Assembly: GCA_029448655.1 (NCBI GenBank)
Contig: JACCLO010000001.1
Coordinates: 2,790,001 to 2,854,000 of the forward strand
DNA length: 64,000 nt
Direction: 5' to 3'
Source: Wolfiporia cocos
Taxonomy: Eukaryota; Basidiomycota; Agaricomycetes; Polyporales; Phaeolaceae
Position numbers and translations under genes: made by a program. The notes below the pieces were generated by a model, which was not told the DNA's origin, made no database searches, and was given only the letters and a program-made list of their open reading frames with translations. The first letter of the stretch is position 1; each line of letters opens with the position of its first letter. Of the stretch, positions 1 to 12,400 are shown in pieces.

Positions 1-1073
1 CAAGATCAAACGGTGTTCTATGGATCACTAATCGATGGTGGTTCAAGTAAGCAACTCGTAGATGTCCTAACAGCATATAACTGATCTCGGTGATAGATGG
101 TACATATGGACTACCTATTGATAGTTTGGAAACTTCAGTTGGGAACTCAAGTATCTACCATCGACAAAGACCTTGCTATGACGACATCTGACATTTCTAC
201 AGCATGGTTGATGTTCACTGCTGCGACTGCTACCGATAATACTACGCGCAATCAGCTCATCTCGTACGTCTGGGATCGTGCTTCCGACAACTCCACTTTC
301 GATCCATTCCCCACCGAATACAACGTGAACTCCGGGACAATCACCCAAAGCTATGCGAAGTAAGCCCTCGCATTGATAAGGAGATCTCGTCAAGCTGACG
401 ACTTGTGGTATGATAGTCCGGCACAAGGTGCCTTGTTCGCACCCTTAGCACTTACGTATGATTATATAATCGCCGCTTGCAAATCTGAGATTGATGTTAT
501 TTCAGGATTGCCAATACGACTATCAAGATCCCTCCTCCGGCACCATCCGCTGCAACTACGAAGGCATCCCACATGGGGGCAATCGTGGGGGGAGTGGTAG
601 GAGGGGTCGGTGGTCTTGCATGCATCCTTCTTTTGGGATTTTGCTTTTGGCGTAGATCGCATCGTCAGGGAGGAACGGAGAAGGACGGAAACCCAGAGAC
701 CTATGAGGCTGATCCATTCACGTATCAGCCCGCTGTGGTCATCCCTGCTGCTAACATCACGTCCTCAAACACCTCCCTCGAACAGCAGCCGTCGGTGGCT
801 ATGTCGACGAAGATACGCGAATATCTCGCATCGCAGAGACAGGCGCGCACGGCGCCTGCGCCCGTGCCGGCGTCGAATGCGTCGGAATCCACATCTGCGT
901 CCGCCTCGGCAGCCCGCCAGGAGCCGCCTACATTTCCCGGCACAGCTGATGTGGCCATACCTTCTCCAGAAATCCTTAATTTGCAGACGGAGGTGGAAAA
1001 CCTGCGCAGAGCGATGGAGCAACTACGGGAAGAGAGAGTATTGGATGCTCCTCCGGAATACGTTGCAGAATGA
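1..1073 (+). CDS. GtaA-like (glutaminase A family) membrane protein, 3' part, cut by window edge
   Basis: Exons join(<1..46, 97..150, 203..359, 417..455, 506..1073) give one open frame ending in TGA; every intron is GT..AG and 50-57 nt. The segment matches exon for exon the last five exons of the intact gene at 9436-13023 on the other strand, so this is the C-terminal third of a paralogue. It contains the end of the DUF1793-type glutaminase region (AWLMFTAAT-like block around 203-260), a Gly/Val/Leu transmembrane helix (from about 573), a Ser/Pro/Ala-rich cytoplasmic tail, a short coiled coil and a final DAPPEY motif. Family role: GtaA-type proteins hydrolyse L-glutamine; activity of this copy is inferred. 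No break is seen in the visible part. Nucleotide similarity with the other copy continues past the stop to about 1213. Confidence 0.8.
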
Positions 1074-1213
1074 TCGGATGCACACTGTTGCGCAGTGCAT
1101 TGCCATAATGTCCTGTTGATTAATCTTATGTCCTTCCACATATTCTCAGACAGATATCTTAATACTCGCATCTGTCAAACCTTTGCATGTATACGTTGTT
1201 GGAAGTGCGCGGC

Positions 1214-2139
1214 TCATAGATACGATCTCATCACCACGATGTCGGAGCAGTTAGGTAGAGGTGAACGTTCCAGTGAATGCCTGTGCAGGTGACATACCCA
1301 AGATGTCTGCCAAACGTGTCCTCACTGCCCTCAAGTAGAATCAGAGCGCGCTTTGGAAGCAGACTCGAATCACTTCTGTAGATCGCCGCGCCTTTGATTC
1401 CGCCAGCGAGATGCTTCACTACATTCCCTCCGAGGAAGGCCAGCTGTGGAAGAAGATCACGTGCAAGCAAGCTCCTATCGGCCTCCAACGGCGCAGCAGA
1501 CCGTAGCGGGGCGGCAAAATCCGAGCGGCAAGCGTCTATCATGCGCCACAGCCCCTGCCGGACAGGTCTCTCCCCGGCATGAGCTAGACGCGCATAGCGT
1601 GACGGTATCAGTGTAAAGGCTCGCCAGGAAAAAAGTTTCGTGCCTCATTATAGTGGAGCACGCTATGAATAATCCACACTTCATGGCAAGTCATGTCGTG
1701 TCTTGTTTAACAGCACGTCACATTTGATGGCAAAGACCCAGAAGCCCATGCATGTCATTCTGTTGACGAGGCTGGCTCAGATACTGAAAGCATGATGTCA
1801 TTCAATGATATCAGCAATGAATCCGAGTGAGATAGAGAGAGATTGACCTTTGAGATAGAGACAATTATTGCATTAACAATATCTTGGACATGTATAGTAT
1901 GTATGACTACTTCTTGGTAGTGTATACCACCTAGCATGGGCCACTGCTAATATCTAGTAATAACGTATAAGGCCCTCATGCACTGATACCAGCGTCAATA
2001 GCACCACAATCATGATTTCAGTGTTTGTTTACCATTTGAGGTAGGTCATTCAGACTCTGAAGTGATAAGCTCTGAACGCAATTTTTGGTGGGGTTGCCCC
2101 TCCCCAGAGGTAGCCGACGCTCACTCCGCTCACGTGTGC
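1214..2139. other. Intergenic stretch without a recognisable gene
   Basis: The duplicated GtaA-like 3' flank ends near 1213. A 103-codon minus-strand frame at 1231-1542 (with LLEGSEDTFGRHLGYVTC) reads like protein, but I cannot assign it to a family and see no continuing exons. The rest up to the first SINE is AT-rich and shows nothing else I can name. Confidence 0.4.
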
Positions 2140-2318
2140 TAGAGTTTCAGTGCCACAGATGCATCTTTAGAGACACTGCAGATGCATCTGGGGCACTCTA
2201 AGTCATCGAAATTAGGCGCCCGTTAGTACCAAAATAAAGCATCGCAAGCCAGGAATCGAACCAGGAACCGTGAGACCTCAGCGAAACAGCGACTGAAACC
2301 ACTCAGCTAAAGCAGTTG
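2140..2318 (-). mobile_element. SINE family 1, copy 1 (tRNA-like head, hairpin tail)
   Basis: Read on the minus strand it begins with a tRNA-like head: an A-box-like TTTAGCTGAGTGGTT and a B-box GGTTCGATTCC about 45 nt later. A body of about 60 nt follows (TTTATTTTGGTACTAACGGG), then a near-perfect hairpin whose arms are GTGCCCCAGATGCATCT and AGATGCATCTGTGGCAC, ending in ACTGAAACTCTA. The copy at 6531-6707 matches over its whole length. Non-coding. I did not find a clear target-site duplication. Confidence 0.7.
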
Positions 2319-2611
2319 GTGAGAGGGAGATGTTGTGCAAATATATAGTCAGTAGTCAATATAATAACGGTTGTAATAAAATTTAACATTCTGCTCATAT
2401 GTCAGTAAGCTCATTAGGTTGAACTCAGAATGCATCTCTTTATTGATGTATCCCACAACCCATATGTATCTGCAATGAGGTAAGGATGCTGTCATAAATT
2501 ACCTTCAGGGCAATACGGAACATTGCACTAAGGTGTGACTTGACAATCAACAGCTACGGCGATGAAAGGACATTAAATGGATCATATTAACGAGTATGTG
2601 ACTTGGATACC

Positions 2612-2824
2612 AAGACCATTTGGCAAAGTGGTACAGGTTGCACAAGCGACTTCACTGATCCCAGGTCAAGTGTTTGAACCCTGCACAGGTATTTCTTATG
2701 CAGATGCATCTTATTTTATTCAGATGCATCTATGCAGCACGCTTGGGCGTTAATATTGCTTAGAGTGCCCCAGATGCATCTGCAGTATCTCTAAAGATGC
2801 ATCTCCGGCACTGAAGTCCCTCAT
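2612..2824 (+). mobile_element. SINE family 1, diverged copy 2
   Basis: A tRNA-like head (TTTGGCAAAGTGGT for box A, GTTTGAACCC for box B) is followed by a body unlike the other two copies, with extra CAGATGCATCT units. The same tail hairpin follows (GAGTGCCCCAGATGCATCT .. AGATGCATCTCCGGCACTGA), ending in CTGAAGTCCCTC. A short GA microsatellite comes directly after. The conserved tail but different head and body suggest an older or chimeric member. Confidence 0.5.
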
Positions 2825-5530
2825 GTGCGAGCATGAGAGAGAGAGAGAGAGACAACCACTTATACCCAGTGAAAATCCAGTGTATTTAAATGTATCCAGA
2901 TGTATCGGATACATTTGGATATAAGGCGAACCATAGACTACATTAGGATACATCGTAGATGCTCATACAATGTATCTCACCCACACTAAACATATCCAAA
3001 TATATCTCGGATAAGTCTCGATACATCAAATATATCTGAGTGCATCCTCAGGATTGCATAAGAGATATCCCTCAATGTGGCTCAATATAGCTCAAGATAT
3101 GTATTCAGATGTAACCTAATGCACACAAAAGTATCGATGTATACTACCCAAATGCACCCGAGAAATATTCCAATCTACACTCCTGCCTCCAATCCCCGTT
3201 GCGAAAAATTTGTCAGCTTTCCATGAGTTCATGAAATTTTTTTTCGTGTACATTTGTATCCCGTGTCAAGTAACTACAACTAAATGCGGCATTCATGTAC
3301 AGAAAATGAGGCTTATGTGTGGGATGGAGAGGGAGAGGTGCATAGAATTGTCTTGCATTCTGCAGTATATGAATGAGTATTTTTAGGAGATTTTGCAGCT
3401 ATGAAATACATACCAGTCTGTTCGCTGCGGAAATTACATCTTGCAATGAGAACGGTTGCGCACTGAATGAATGTAGGTAGGCGAGACAAAACTTAAAACT
3501 AACAACTCAAGTACTCATGCGCACGGGTGGTAATCTACTCATGTGTGGTCATTTGGCTCCTCTTGAAGCTGGAGGGGATGGTATCACCTTGCCAAGACCC
3601 AGAGACCAACTAGATATGAGAAAAGCACAGGGAGAAGGCAAGATAGAGATAGATCGCACTGCGCCATGAGCCTGCTTATGTGTAGCAAGGGATATAAAGT
3701 TCAAGGGGTGATAGAATGTTGAAGGAACCTAAAATGAAGCCTTGACGTGATGATACCGTGAGTTCAGGTAGAAGCATTACCATAAATGGATTGTGGCTAA
3801 GGTGTGACGTGAAGACAAGAAGGAGTCGGTTGCAAGCTGCGTCATCGGTGCACCAATATACATGACAAAGCTGACATGGATGGCGCACAATATGCCTTCG
3901 CTACTGTGTGGCTGTAAGAGGTGCTTTTGCCACAAAAGGAGAGATCCTTTTCTGGAATTGTTCACCACAGTCACAAAAATAAGTTCTAATTGAATCGTTA
4001 TCACATTCTACAAGTATAGTGTATCTGCGATGACTTGATCAAAAGTAGGGGTATGGATAGACGTGGAAACAGTAGTGCGGCAGTACAGGCCGTAAGCGTG
4101 TTAACCACAACAAAATATGCACGACTCTAGACGCAACTCCCTTGCTCGCACAAAATTGCGTTACGCAACCGTACATGTACACAACGTATGCAACGTTAAC
4201 GCAATCTTACCATAAGATCTGTCGTTCAATGGCATATGTCAATCTATGAAGCAAGTCACATGATCTGTAGATACATTTAGATTAAATTGCATAGATTTCG
4301 ATACATTGAACTTTTCCAGATAGATTTAGGTACATTAGAATTCATTGGGATATATTCAAATACCTCGGATTTCCACTGGGACTTATATCCCGCAGTCAGT
4401 ATCCTAAGTACGTGTGCGGCAGCTGACGAGAGCTGCTGTGGTACGTAAATGGTCACGGTGTGATCTGGAGTGGGGTGGTGTTAAGGTTCGTACATATGTT
4501 AGGTATCGTATGGAGTGTGGGTCATGTGGTTGAGAGGTGGGTTAGTAGCAAGAGAAAGAGGAGTGATACAATAATGAGTAGGTGGAAAAAGCCGTAAGAT
4601 GAGAATATGGTACGTCGAGAGAATTTCAGGTGCGGGAACGGATGGTCATGGAAACCTTCCCGTGAAAAGTGGATGTGATAGGGTCATTGTTGAATTCATA
4701 CTATGATCCATCATACATCACAGACATTCCAAATATGGAATAAAATTCTTCTGATATCTCGCTCGTTACATACTTATTCTCTGTACGCTATCAGTAGTTT
4801 ATTCAGAATCACTGTCGCTCGCAATGTCTCGAAGTGTAGAGGTCCGAACACGAAAGTGGCTGAGGTCGATCAACAAGATTCGAACTCCGCAATCTAATCA
4901 AGATTACATAATGCTTGCCAATCTAAGCGCAAGAAGCAGCATTGAGCGTGTACAATGCATTTGATCCGTTCGGAGCGCTCACGGACAAGGCTCGACACCC
5001 GGACATAATGGAATTGAAATGATAATATTATTGACTTTGTTGCATTCTGTGCGCTCTTGAACACGGAATCAAAGTATGACACAAAGACAAGTCTATTGAT
5101 GTGATGGTGCACATGAGCAACGCCGCCCTACGTGTTTTGCTTTTTTGCTTTTTCTCTATTGAACGCCACGACTACAAGCTATATATTTATTACTATCTGC
5201 AACAGTACAAGAGGGACGGGAAAAACGAATCTCAATTTAATGATGGGAGGCGGAATTTCTATCGTACAACAACGGACTTTACACTCTGCATAGCAAGACA
5301 TACGTTGAGAGACGATAGCAGCGACAGGAGCGAACACTAACGACGGTAGCATACAATAATACTGAACAAAAGCGACAATAGCAACAGCAGGCCGTACTTG
5401 CAAAAATAAGAAGTGATGTGATTTATGTGATGAATCAGACGTTGTGGCGGACACGTTTAGTATCTGCGCGCGCGCTGTCCCCGTCGTCTGTGATATTTCT
5501 CTTGCATTTGCTAAATGTTTGATGTCCTCC
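2825..5530. repeat. Gene-free AT-rich stretch with degenerate GATACATT-type repeats
   Basis: No ORF here looks like a gene or joins to a neighbour. Two blocks, about 2876-3180 and 4255-4375, are rich in irregularly spaced variants of GATACATT, GATGTATC and GATATATC in both orientations. They look like a decayed AT-rich satellite or old palindromic element. Nothing else is recognised between 3180 and 5530. Confidence 0.35.
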
Positions 5531-5603
5531 GGAGCCATCCTCTATGAGAGTAGTGTCTTCATCCGGAGCCATCCTCTATGAGAGTAGTGTCTTCATCCGG
5601 AGC
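5531..5603. repeat. Tandem duplication of a 34-bp unit
   Basis: The 34-bp unit starting GGAGCCATCCTCTATGAG occurs twice back to back (5531-5564 and 5565-5598) without a mismatch, and the next five bases begin a third copy. It lies in otherwise unassigned DNA before a solo LTR. The perfect identity means the duplication is recent, for example by replication slippage. Confidence 0.85.
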
Positions 5604-5763
5604 AGGCTGGCTAGAGATGGCGACGTTGTTGGGAGGCAGAACAGGAGGCCGCTGAAAATCAACGATGAGATTGAGAAAACACCCCCTAACAGGTGTATCA
5701 CATACCTGAGTGATTTTTTTGTCGGGGAATGCGGTTGGTATTTTCTTTGGGTCAGGGAGAAGG

Positions 5764-6473
5764 TGTTACGGTTATTTTGATTTTTCGAATATCGACAGAA
5801 CTCACCACCGGGCGAATACGATACAGGGACTTGTTGCGCAACCAGCTCCCCCCTGGCCACTCGTGATCTTACTGGGCGCATCCCCAGTTGTACTAGTCTA
5901 TAGGGCTCGTTTCATCTTTGGCAGATCCAACCCTGCCACCGTTTCATGTTCATCGTTTATTAGCTGACAGATGGCGTTCAACCGCCATCATTCCTATCTA
6001 TCGTCTCAGATATATCACTCCATACTTATCAGACGTTTGGGACTATAGCGTAGATAGTATCTGTGACATCTGGGACAGACCTGACCCCTGAAACCTAGCG
6101 TAGTATAAAAACTCATGTACTTACCGTCCAGGCTCTTCAGCTCGACCTTGTTGTATAAACAAGAAGTCTTATACTCGTTCTCAAACGTAGGAAACTACGC
6201 TCAGTATTTCTCACTCGAGCAATTGAACGACTAAGTCCTCGAAGTGCACATTGACTTCTCGGACTTAGGCGAGTCTTATATTCTATTCGACTCGCACTTG
6301 AACAGATTATATCCTCTAACGCGCATTGGATATTAACCGATCTCCTAAGGACTTCACTTAGGACCCGAAGGCATCTAACGAGTATTTGCCTTGCATACGG
6401 CGACGTGCCTACGTGCAGAAGAACGATCTATATTCGCGACTCGAATATACGAACGGGTATTCGACCCGTAACA
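5764..6473 (+). mobile_element. Solo LTR of the element B family
   Basis: It starts TGTTACGGTTATTTTG and ends GACCCGTAACA, and matches the 708-bp LTRs of element B over the full length, including the AGCTCGACCTT primer segment near 6138. It is more diverged from B's LTRs than these are from each other. The flanking pentamers (GAAGG and CAATC) do not match, so it is either a remnant of inter-element recombination or its target duplication has decayed. No internal element sequence is seen on either side. Confidence 0.85.
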
Positions 6474-6530
6474 CAATCGTTATTATATCAACTACTGACT
6501 ATATATTTTCACAAGATCTTCCTTTCATCA

Positions 6531-6707
6531 GCCGCTTTAGCAAAGTGGATTCAGTTGCTATTTCGCTGAGGTCTCATGGTTCCTGGATCGATTCCCGGCT
6601 CATGATGCTTTATTTTGGTACTAACGGGCGCCTATTTTCGATGACTTAGAGTGCCCCAGATGCATCTGCGGTGTCTCTAAAGATGCATCTGTGGCACTGA
6701 AACTCTA
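6531..6707 (+). mobile_element. SINE family 1, copy 3
   Basis: Same order as copy 1: tRNA-like head (CTTTAGCAAAGTGGATTCAG, box B GGATCGATTCC), TTTATTTTGGTACTAACGGG body, hairpin tail with AGATGCATCT in both arms, end ACTGAAACTCTA. It starts about 57 bp after the solo LTR. Copies 1 and 3 differ at only scattered positions, so the family was active fairly recently. Confidence 0.75.
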
Positions 6708-6879
6708 CGTATGCGTCCCAATTTGCCGTGATGATGACACATCAGCAAAGTGCGAGACCGTAGATCTACTCGTGTCTACATAGATATACCTAGCAGGTCC
6801 TGTAAATGTAGCCGGACCGGTATACTCATGTATAACCCCCTTATAGTAGCAGGTCCGCGCAATAGCAAGCGCCCAGAGG

Positions 6880-7000
6880 GCACGTTCTTGCAAGGACACC
6901 ACGCTCAGGTCCTTGCTATTGCAAGGACCTCACCTGAGGCCCTTGATATTACGAGGACATTGTCTGAGACCCTTGCTATTGTGGGGACCACACAATAGTG
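6880..7000 (+). repeat. Short tandem repeat of about 42 bp
   Basis: About three imperfect units contain CTCAGGTCCTTGCTATTGCAA, CTGAGGCCCTTGATATTACG and CTGAGACCCTTGCTATTGTG, each followed by GGAC. The unit length is a multiple of three, so one frame stays open (14-residue repeats with LAIARTSPEA and LDITRTLSET), but nothing else supports a gene. Confidence 0.5.
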
Positions 7001-7388
7001 GTCGCCTAGGCAGTGTGGGGGCACCGCTCTAGGACACCGGTTCCAGGATTGTAACTTTTAGAATATATTGTGTCCACACAGTGCAGTGATTACAAAAGCT
7101 CGATTTTATTCGTGTTAATAGAGCTGGCTACTAACACAAGGGGCTACAGAATATCCACCACAGAGTGCGGCGGCACCCTCTTAGTATCAGTGTGAACGTA
7201 CGTCGCAGGCGTGGTGTGGATGCCATGTGCTTCCACCACCGCAAGCGTGTCCCGTGCATGGCACTCATTATCACTGTACAGGGCATGTCAGCCATGAGTT
7301 GCTACAAGCAGGAAGGGAAAGAAGGTAGACGCACATGAGCGCAGTCACAACGTCCACCACGAACGACGGGGTGGAGGAGGCCAGCCAA

Positions 7389-7912
7389 TCAGACATGCAC
7401 CACGTCCGCAATGAATACAGGTGCGGGAAGGGACTCAGGTGTTGGAAGTAATGCGTCGTTGCGTGCGACGAGCGCCATTGTAGCGTCAGAGGGCGATGAC
7501 AAAGGGGCGAAAACATTGGGGCGCACCTGATCGTTGTATACTTTTGCCATAGCACCCGTCCTGTACTTAAGCGTTTCGTAGGGGTCAGAATGCCTCGCCG
7601 GTTTGACCCAAAGCATACCTTACCTTGGTTCCTGTTCGATTGAATTGTCGTGCCCTCAGCCTTCCGGCTGTGCTTACCCGGCTTGGTGTAGTGATGTTCA
7701 ACATCAGGTGTGGGGAAGCGCATATATGGCAATGTGAGGGTCGGTGGCGCTGCCTTTGTGCTGCCTGCTGTGGCTAATAAAGCAACGTGAGACAGGTGTG
7801 TCAGGGGGATGAGTAGGGCTGTAAGCAGGAGGGCTGGAGCATACCTGCTGGGAGGACAGGACCGCTTTCTGGATAGGCAAGTAGAGAGGGTCAGTATGCA
7901 TGATGACACCAC
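7389..7912 (-). CDS. Possible small intron-containing gene, unrecognised
   Basis: Three pieces on the minus strand read like exons: one starting MHTDPLYLPIQKAV near 7901, one with PTLTLPYMRFPTPDVEHHY near 7700 and one with HSDPYETLKYRTGAMAKVYN near 7590. GT..AG boundaries between them are plausible (for example CCAG before the second piece and GGTAAG after it). No family is recognised. It could be a decayed gene or part of an unrecognised element. Confidence 0.25.
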
Positions 7913-8552
7913 CTAATATCTCATCACAAAGCCCACCCTATGTGTTTTTCAGGATCCAGTTGGCGAGAAGTCTCTATGAAGAGGCGGCCAGCAGCATGGG
8001 CACAGCCGAGCTGAACGTTAGTGATGATGACACCGTACAGGTACAGGTACTAGAGCACTCACTCACTCAAATAGGACAGCAGACACAGGAGTGGCCTTGT
8101 TATCGTGCACAGGCATGATGAGGGAAGAAGAAAAAGGGCAGAGGCATGGAGCTGTGGATGGAGCTGGTCTTTATATCATGCTGCGAACAGCGCGATGTGG
8201 CGTTGACAGCGATGGCGTCATGACGCGACGTAACAGTGACATTAGTGTAGCAGAGAGCCAGATATGGAAGTATGATAACTTTTTTGGCTCACTTGCATTC
8301 GCTTTGCCGAGCTGTAACGAGTGGCATCAGTGCCAACTTAAGCTTCATTGCGGCCTACATGTACTCATCTGTACGGTCACTCACAAAGTCATCGAGTAGC
8401 TGAGACCGACTACTAGCCATATGCTGATCTTCACCGCACCCACTGCAACGGGCAATGTGATTGCCGCACACAGCTCTTTATGTGTGTAGTTGGTTGTTGC
8501 GTTATTGTTTGGCTTCTCTTGAGGGGACAGTGTCACCTCACTAGTACTCACG

Positions 8553-8897
8553 TTGAACAATGTCATTAAGAATTATGTCCTTGTTAATCCTGAAATAATT
8601 ATGTATATCCTCTTTGATCCTGCAAATAATGTAGCTGTCCTCTTTAGTCCTGCAAATAATAGATCCGTCCTCTTTGGTCCTGCAATTCACATGTCTGTCC
8701 TCTTTGTTCTTGCAAACAATATCCCGGTCCTCTTTGATCCTGCAAATAACATGTTGGTCCTTGTTGATCCTGCAAATAGCATTTCGGTCCTCATTGATCC
8801 TACAAATTATATTTCGGTCCTCATTGATCCTGCTAGTGCTCCGTACGTAGTATCTGCCCGTATCTACGTATATCTATCGAGATGGTATTTACAATAG
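8553..8897 (+). repeat. 30-bp minisatellite open in one frame (decapeptide repeat)
   Basis: From about 8580 to 8850 a 30-bp unit, consensus near GTCCTCTTTGATCCTGCAAA plus ten variable bases, occurs about nine times. Because 30 is a multiple of three, the 114-codon frame stays open and encodes VLFDPANNxx-type decapeptides, drifting to VLIDPASxxx at the end. Changes cluster in the last ten bases of each unit. I see no upstream exon, signal peptide or domain, so whether it is translated is unknown. Confidence 0.6.
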
Positions 8898-9306
8898 TTA
8901 GCGGACTAGATATGAGGGTTCGCGTTTTGCCGATCTAGTAGTAGTATCTCACTGGATGATATGTCACTGTAAAGAGAACCGGGGTACTGCTCAAGATCTA
9001 TTGACTACAAACATACTGTGATAGTAGCGTATTTCTCCATGCCATACTACAATAGACAAGGCCAAGCTTAATGCACACATGGTTTCTTGATTTGATTTTG
9101 GATTTAACATGAGCTCCGAGGCAGTACAAGGATTTCTTGTCTCGTTGAGTGAAAGGAGACTTTACATACCAATTTTTTAACTTTAGGCACATGCTCAAGG
9201 ACGCATGTAAAGTCGCGATTGCGTAACAACAGTGTCGGTACAGGCGTTCACCGGAACTTCCCCGACTACTTCCATGTAGTGGCGAGTGGCGACGTGATCG
9301 CACCGC
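8898..9306. other. Intergenic stretch, no gene seen
   Basis: The minus-strand frame at 8998-9414 overlaps the 3' flank of the GtaA-like gene and does not look like protein. The flank duplicated between the two GtaA-like copies ends near 9306. Confidence 0.4.
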
Positions 9307-9435
9307 CGCGCACTTCCAATAACGTATACATGCATAGATGTGTGTATTAAGAGTCCTGTCCGAGACTAAGTAGAGCGACATATGATAGATCAACGAGACA
9401 GTAGGGCAACGCACTGCGCAACAGTGCGCATCCGA

Positions 9436-12400
9436 TCACCCCGCAACGTATTCTGGAGGAGCATCCATTATTCTCTCTTCCCGTAGCTCCTCCATCGCTC
9501 TGCGCAGGTTTTCCACCTCTGTTCGCAGACCAATAATCTCCGTCGAAGACATGGCCGCATCAGCCGAGCCTGGGGACGTAGGCGGCTCCTGGCTGGACGC
9601 CGGGGCGGTGCTTGTGTACGCAGACGCAGACGCCTGTTCCGACGCATTCGACGCCGGCGCCGGCGCCAGCGCCGTACGCGTCCGTCTCTGCGATGCGAGA
9701 TATTCGCGCATTTTTGTCGACATGGCCACCGGCGGCTGCTGTTCGAGGGAGGTGTTTGAGGATGTGATGGTAGCAGCAGGGATGACCGGAGCAGGCTGAT
9801 ACATGAATGGATCAGCCTCATGGGTCTCCGGATCACCGTCCTTCTCTGTCCCTCCCTCATGATGCGATCTGCGCCAAAAGAAGAATCCCAGGAGGAGGAT
9901 ACATGCGAGACCACCGATCCCTCCTACCACTCCCCCCACGATTGCCCCCACGTGAGAGGCCTTTGTAGTTGCGGCGGATGGTGTCGGAGGAGGGATCTTA
10001 ATAGTCGTATTGGCAATCCTGAAATAACATCAATCTCAGATTTGCAAGCGACGATCATATAAACATACGCAAGCGCAAAGGGCGCAAACAAGGCACCTTG
10101 TGCCGGACTATCATATCACAAGTCGTCAGCTTGACAAGTTCTCCATCCCAACGCGAGGTCTTACTTCGCATAGCCTTGGGTGGTTGCTCCAGAGTTCACG
10201 TTGTATTCGGTGGGGAATGGACCGACCGTGGAGTTGTCGGAAGCACGATCCCAGACGTACGAGATGAGCTGATTGCGCGTAGTATTATCGGTAGCAGTCG
10301 CAGCAGTGAACATCAACCATGCTGTAGAAATGTCAGATGTCGTCATATCAAAACGTTTGTCGATAGCAGATACCTGAGTTCCCAACTGAAGTTTCCAAAC
10401 TATCAATAGGTAGTCCATATGTACCAGCTATCACCGAGATCAGTTATATGCTGTTATGATATCTACGAGTTGCTCACCTGAGCCACCATTGATTAGTGTG
10501 TCATAGAACGCCGTTTGATCTTGGTATATCTGCAATCGCACTATCATGATTATTTGTCAGCATGAAGATGTGCGTAAGTCTCACAGTCTCATCGACGAGA
10601 TGCGTCTGCAACAGAAGGTCTGCGTATAAGTTGTACATCAGACCCCAGCTACCCGAATCACCGTAGGCAAATAGTATATTCTGCTGATTGGATGATAGGG
10701 CGAGAGACTTCCAGGTGTTCATATACGCCGACGCAGTGCTCTGTGGATTGTGAGCTTATTCCGTGATCCTGATATTATATAAGGTGCATACTGCAAACTT
10801 CTGCGAGTCGGTGTCCTCTTGAACGGCTTTACTGATCTCCGACATCGCCTGAATCCCGATGATACCTTTGATAGCGAGGTTTGTCATATTTGCGGTGGAT
10901 TGCCCATCAGCGGATTCCCTGTTTCCATATTGTTGGCATCGTCATAAGCTAAACCGCATCACAGACGTACTGGTTTGATGGTGTCTCTGACTTCTGCACT
11001 AGATAATTCGCCCAATTTGACAACAGAAGATACTATGTATCACGAGGTGAGCGATTTATTGGTAAATTGTCAAATCAACACTGACGTATTGAGCAAGCAG
11101 TGAGCCGTCCCCGGAGGCTCTTGCAGCAGCTAGAGCCATGATCAGCATATTCGCGGATTCTACAGGAGATGAAAATGCGTGTCAGGCATGTCGCGAGCTT
11201 TAACTGTGTTGCTCACGTTCGACACCCTGCGGGTCACTGCCAGGTTGCTGCGTCGAGTTGTCTCCGGATGCAATCGGATAATTAGTTCCTTGATTGAAAT
11301 GTCATGCATTTGTTCAATTGTGCCATTTGTAGTGCTTACCGAGATCGGGTGCTGCATACGATAAGGTGTAAAAATTCGAAGCTTCATATTCCAGGAGGGG
11401 TGACAAGAGCGGATTGCAGAAGGAGGAATTGAGATACAAGAATATGGGATATGCGGCGTACATCACTTCAACTGGGTTCACTCGCCTGTCCATTGCAATG
11501 GCGTCATAACAGATATCTCGTTCCCACAGAAAGGTGCTTACCTGTCTATACCAACATTCTTCATGAATATTTTGACATCCGACATATTCCAGGATCCGTC
11601 TGTGTTATTTGACACGGTGATGTCGATACCTGCAAACGCTTGCCGAGCACCAAGAGACACAATATTCGTATAATCAGTGGAAATGTTCGATGTTGCGGCC
11701 ATCACCCGGTTATCCAATTCGGTAGCTCGACTGAGTGCAGCGGTGAAGTCGCTCAAGGCGTCATTTATCTGTGAGTCAGGGTTAATAGACGGCCCACTGC
11801 ATAAGCGATGGCTGCTGACCACATCTGATACGCTAGAATACTGCGTCGCCCAGTAAGGATAACGGAGTTGCGACTCGCCCGTCGGCGTGGTATACTCTAT
11901 GACGGGATTACGGACATATCCTAACGCCCAGACCACAGGATTCGCAGTGCTTGATATGGTATTAAGGTTCACTGCAATGGCAAACACAGGGAAGTCGCTG
12001 ATCTTACGATTAGTGCTGTCACATGAAGTACAGGGGCACTACATACTCGCTAATGGCTCGGAAGTTTGTATCTTTCGTGTCCAACAGCGACCCATTTGAT
12101 TCAAAGGTTCCGCGAACATCCTGATCCCGGCCTGTCTGATATGTAACGCCAGAGATCTTTAGTACGAGCGTTAGCGTCAATCCGTGTTGAATAAACCAAT
12201 ATGAGTTACCTGAGACATGGCATAAAACACATTGCCATCCTCTGCCTGGCCACTAGTTTCATACTCACCGAAGGGAGTGGGACTTTGTAGTGAAGCCTCG
12301 TGATATACACTCTGTTGGTTTGTTGTCGTACCCCACTTCACTAGTGCAGATCGATTCCCAGATAGCCACTCTTTTCGAAATCAGCATGAGAACTCCGGTC

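Noticed and set aside
5710..5967. Frame running into the solo LTR, considered as remaining internal element sequence
   Set aside because: The preceding bases do not match the internal end of element B (no AGGGAGGGGCTGA tract), and the frame does not resemble ORF3 or pol.
8553..8850. CRISPR-like array
   Set aside because: Units are contiguous 30-bp repeats without unique spacers, in a eukaryotic genome.
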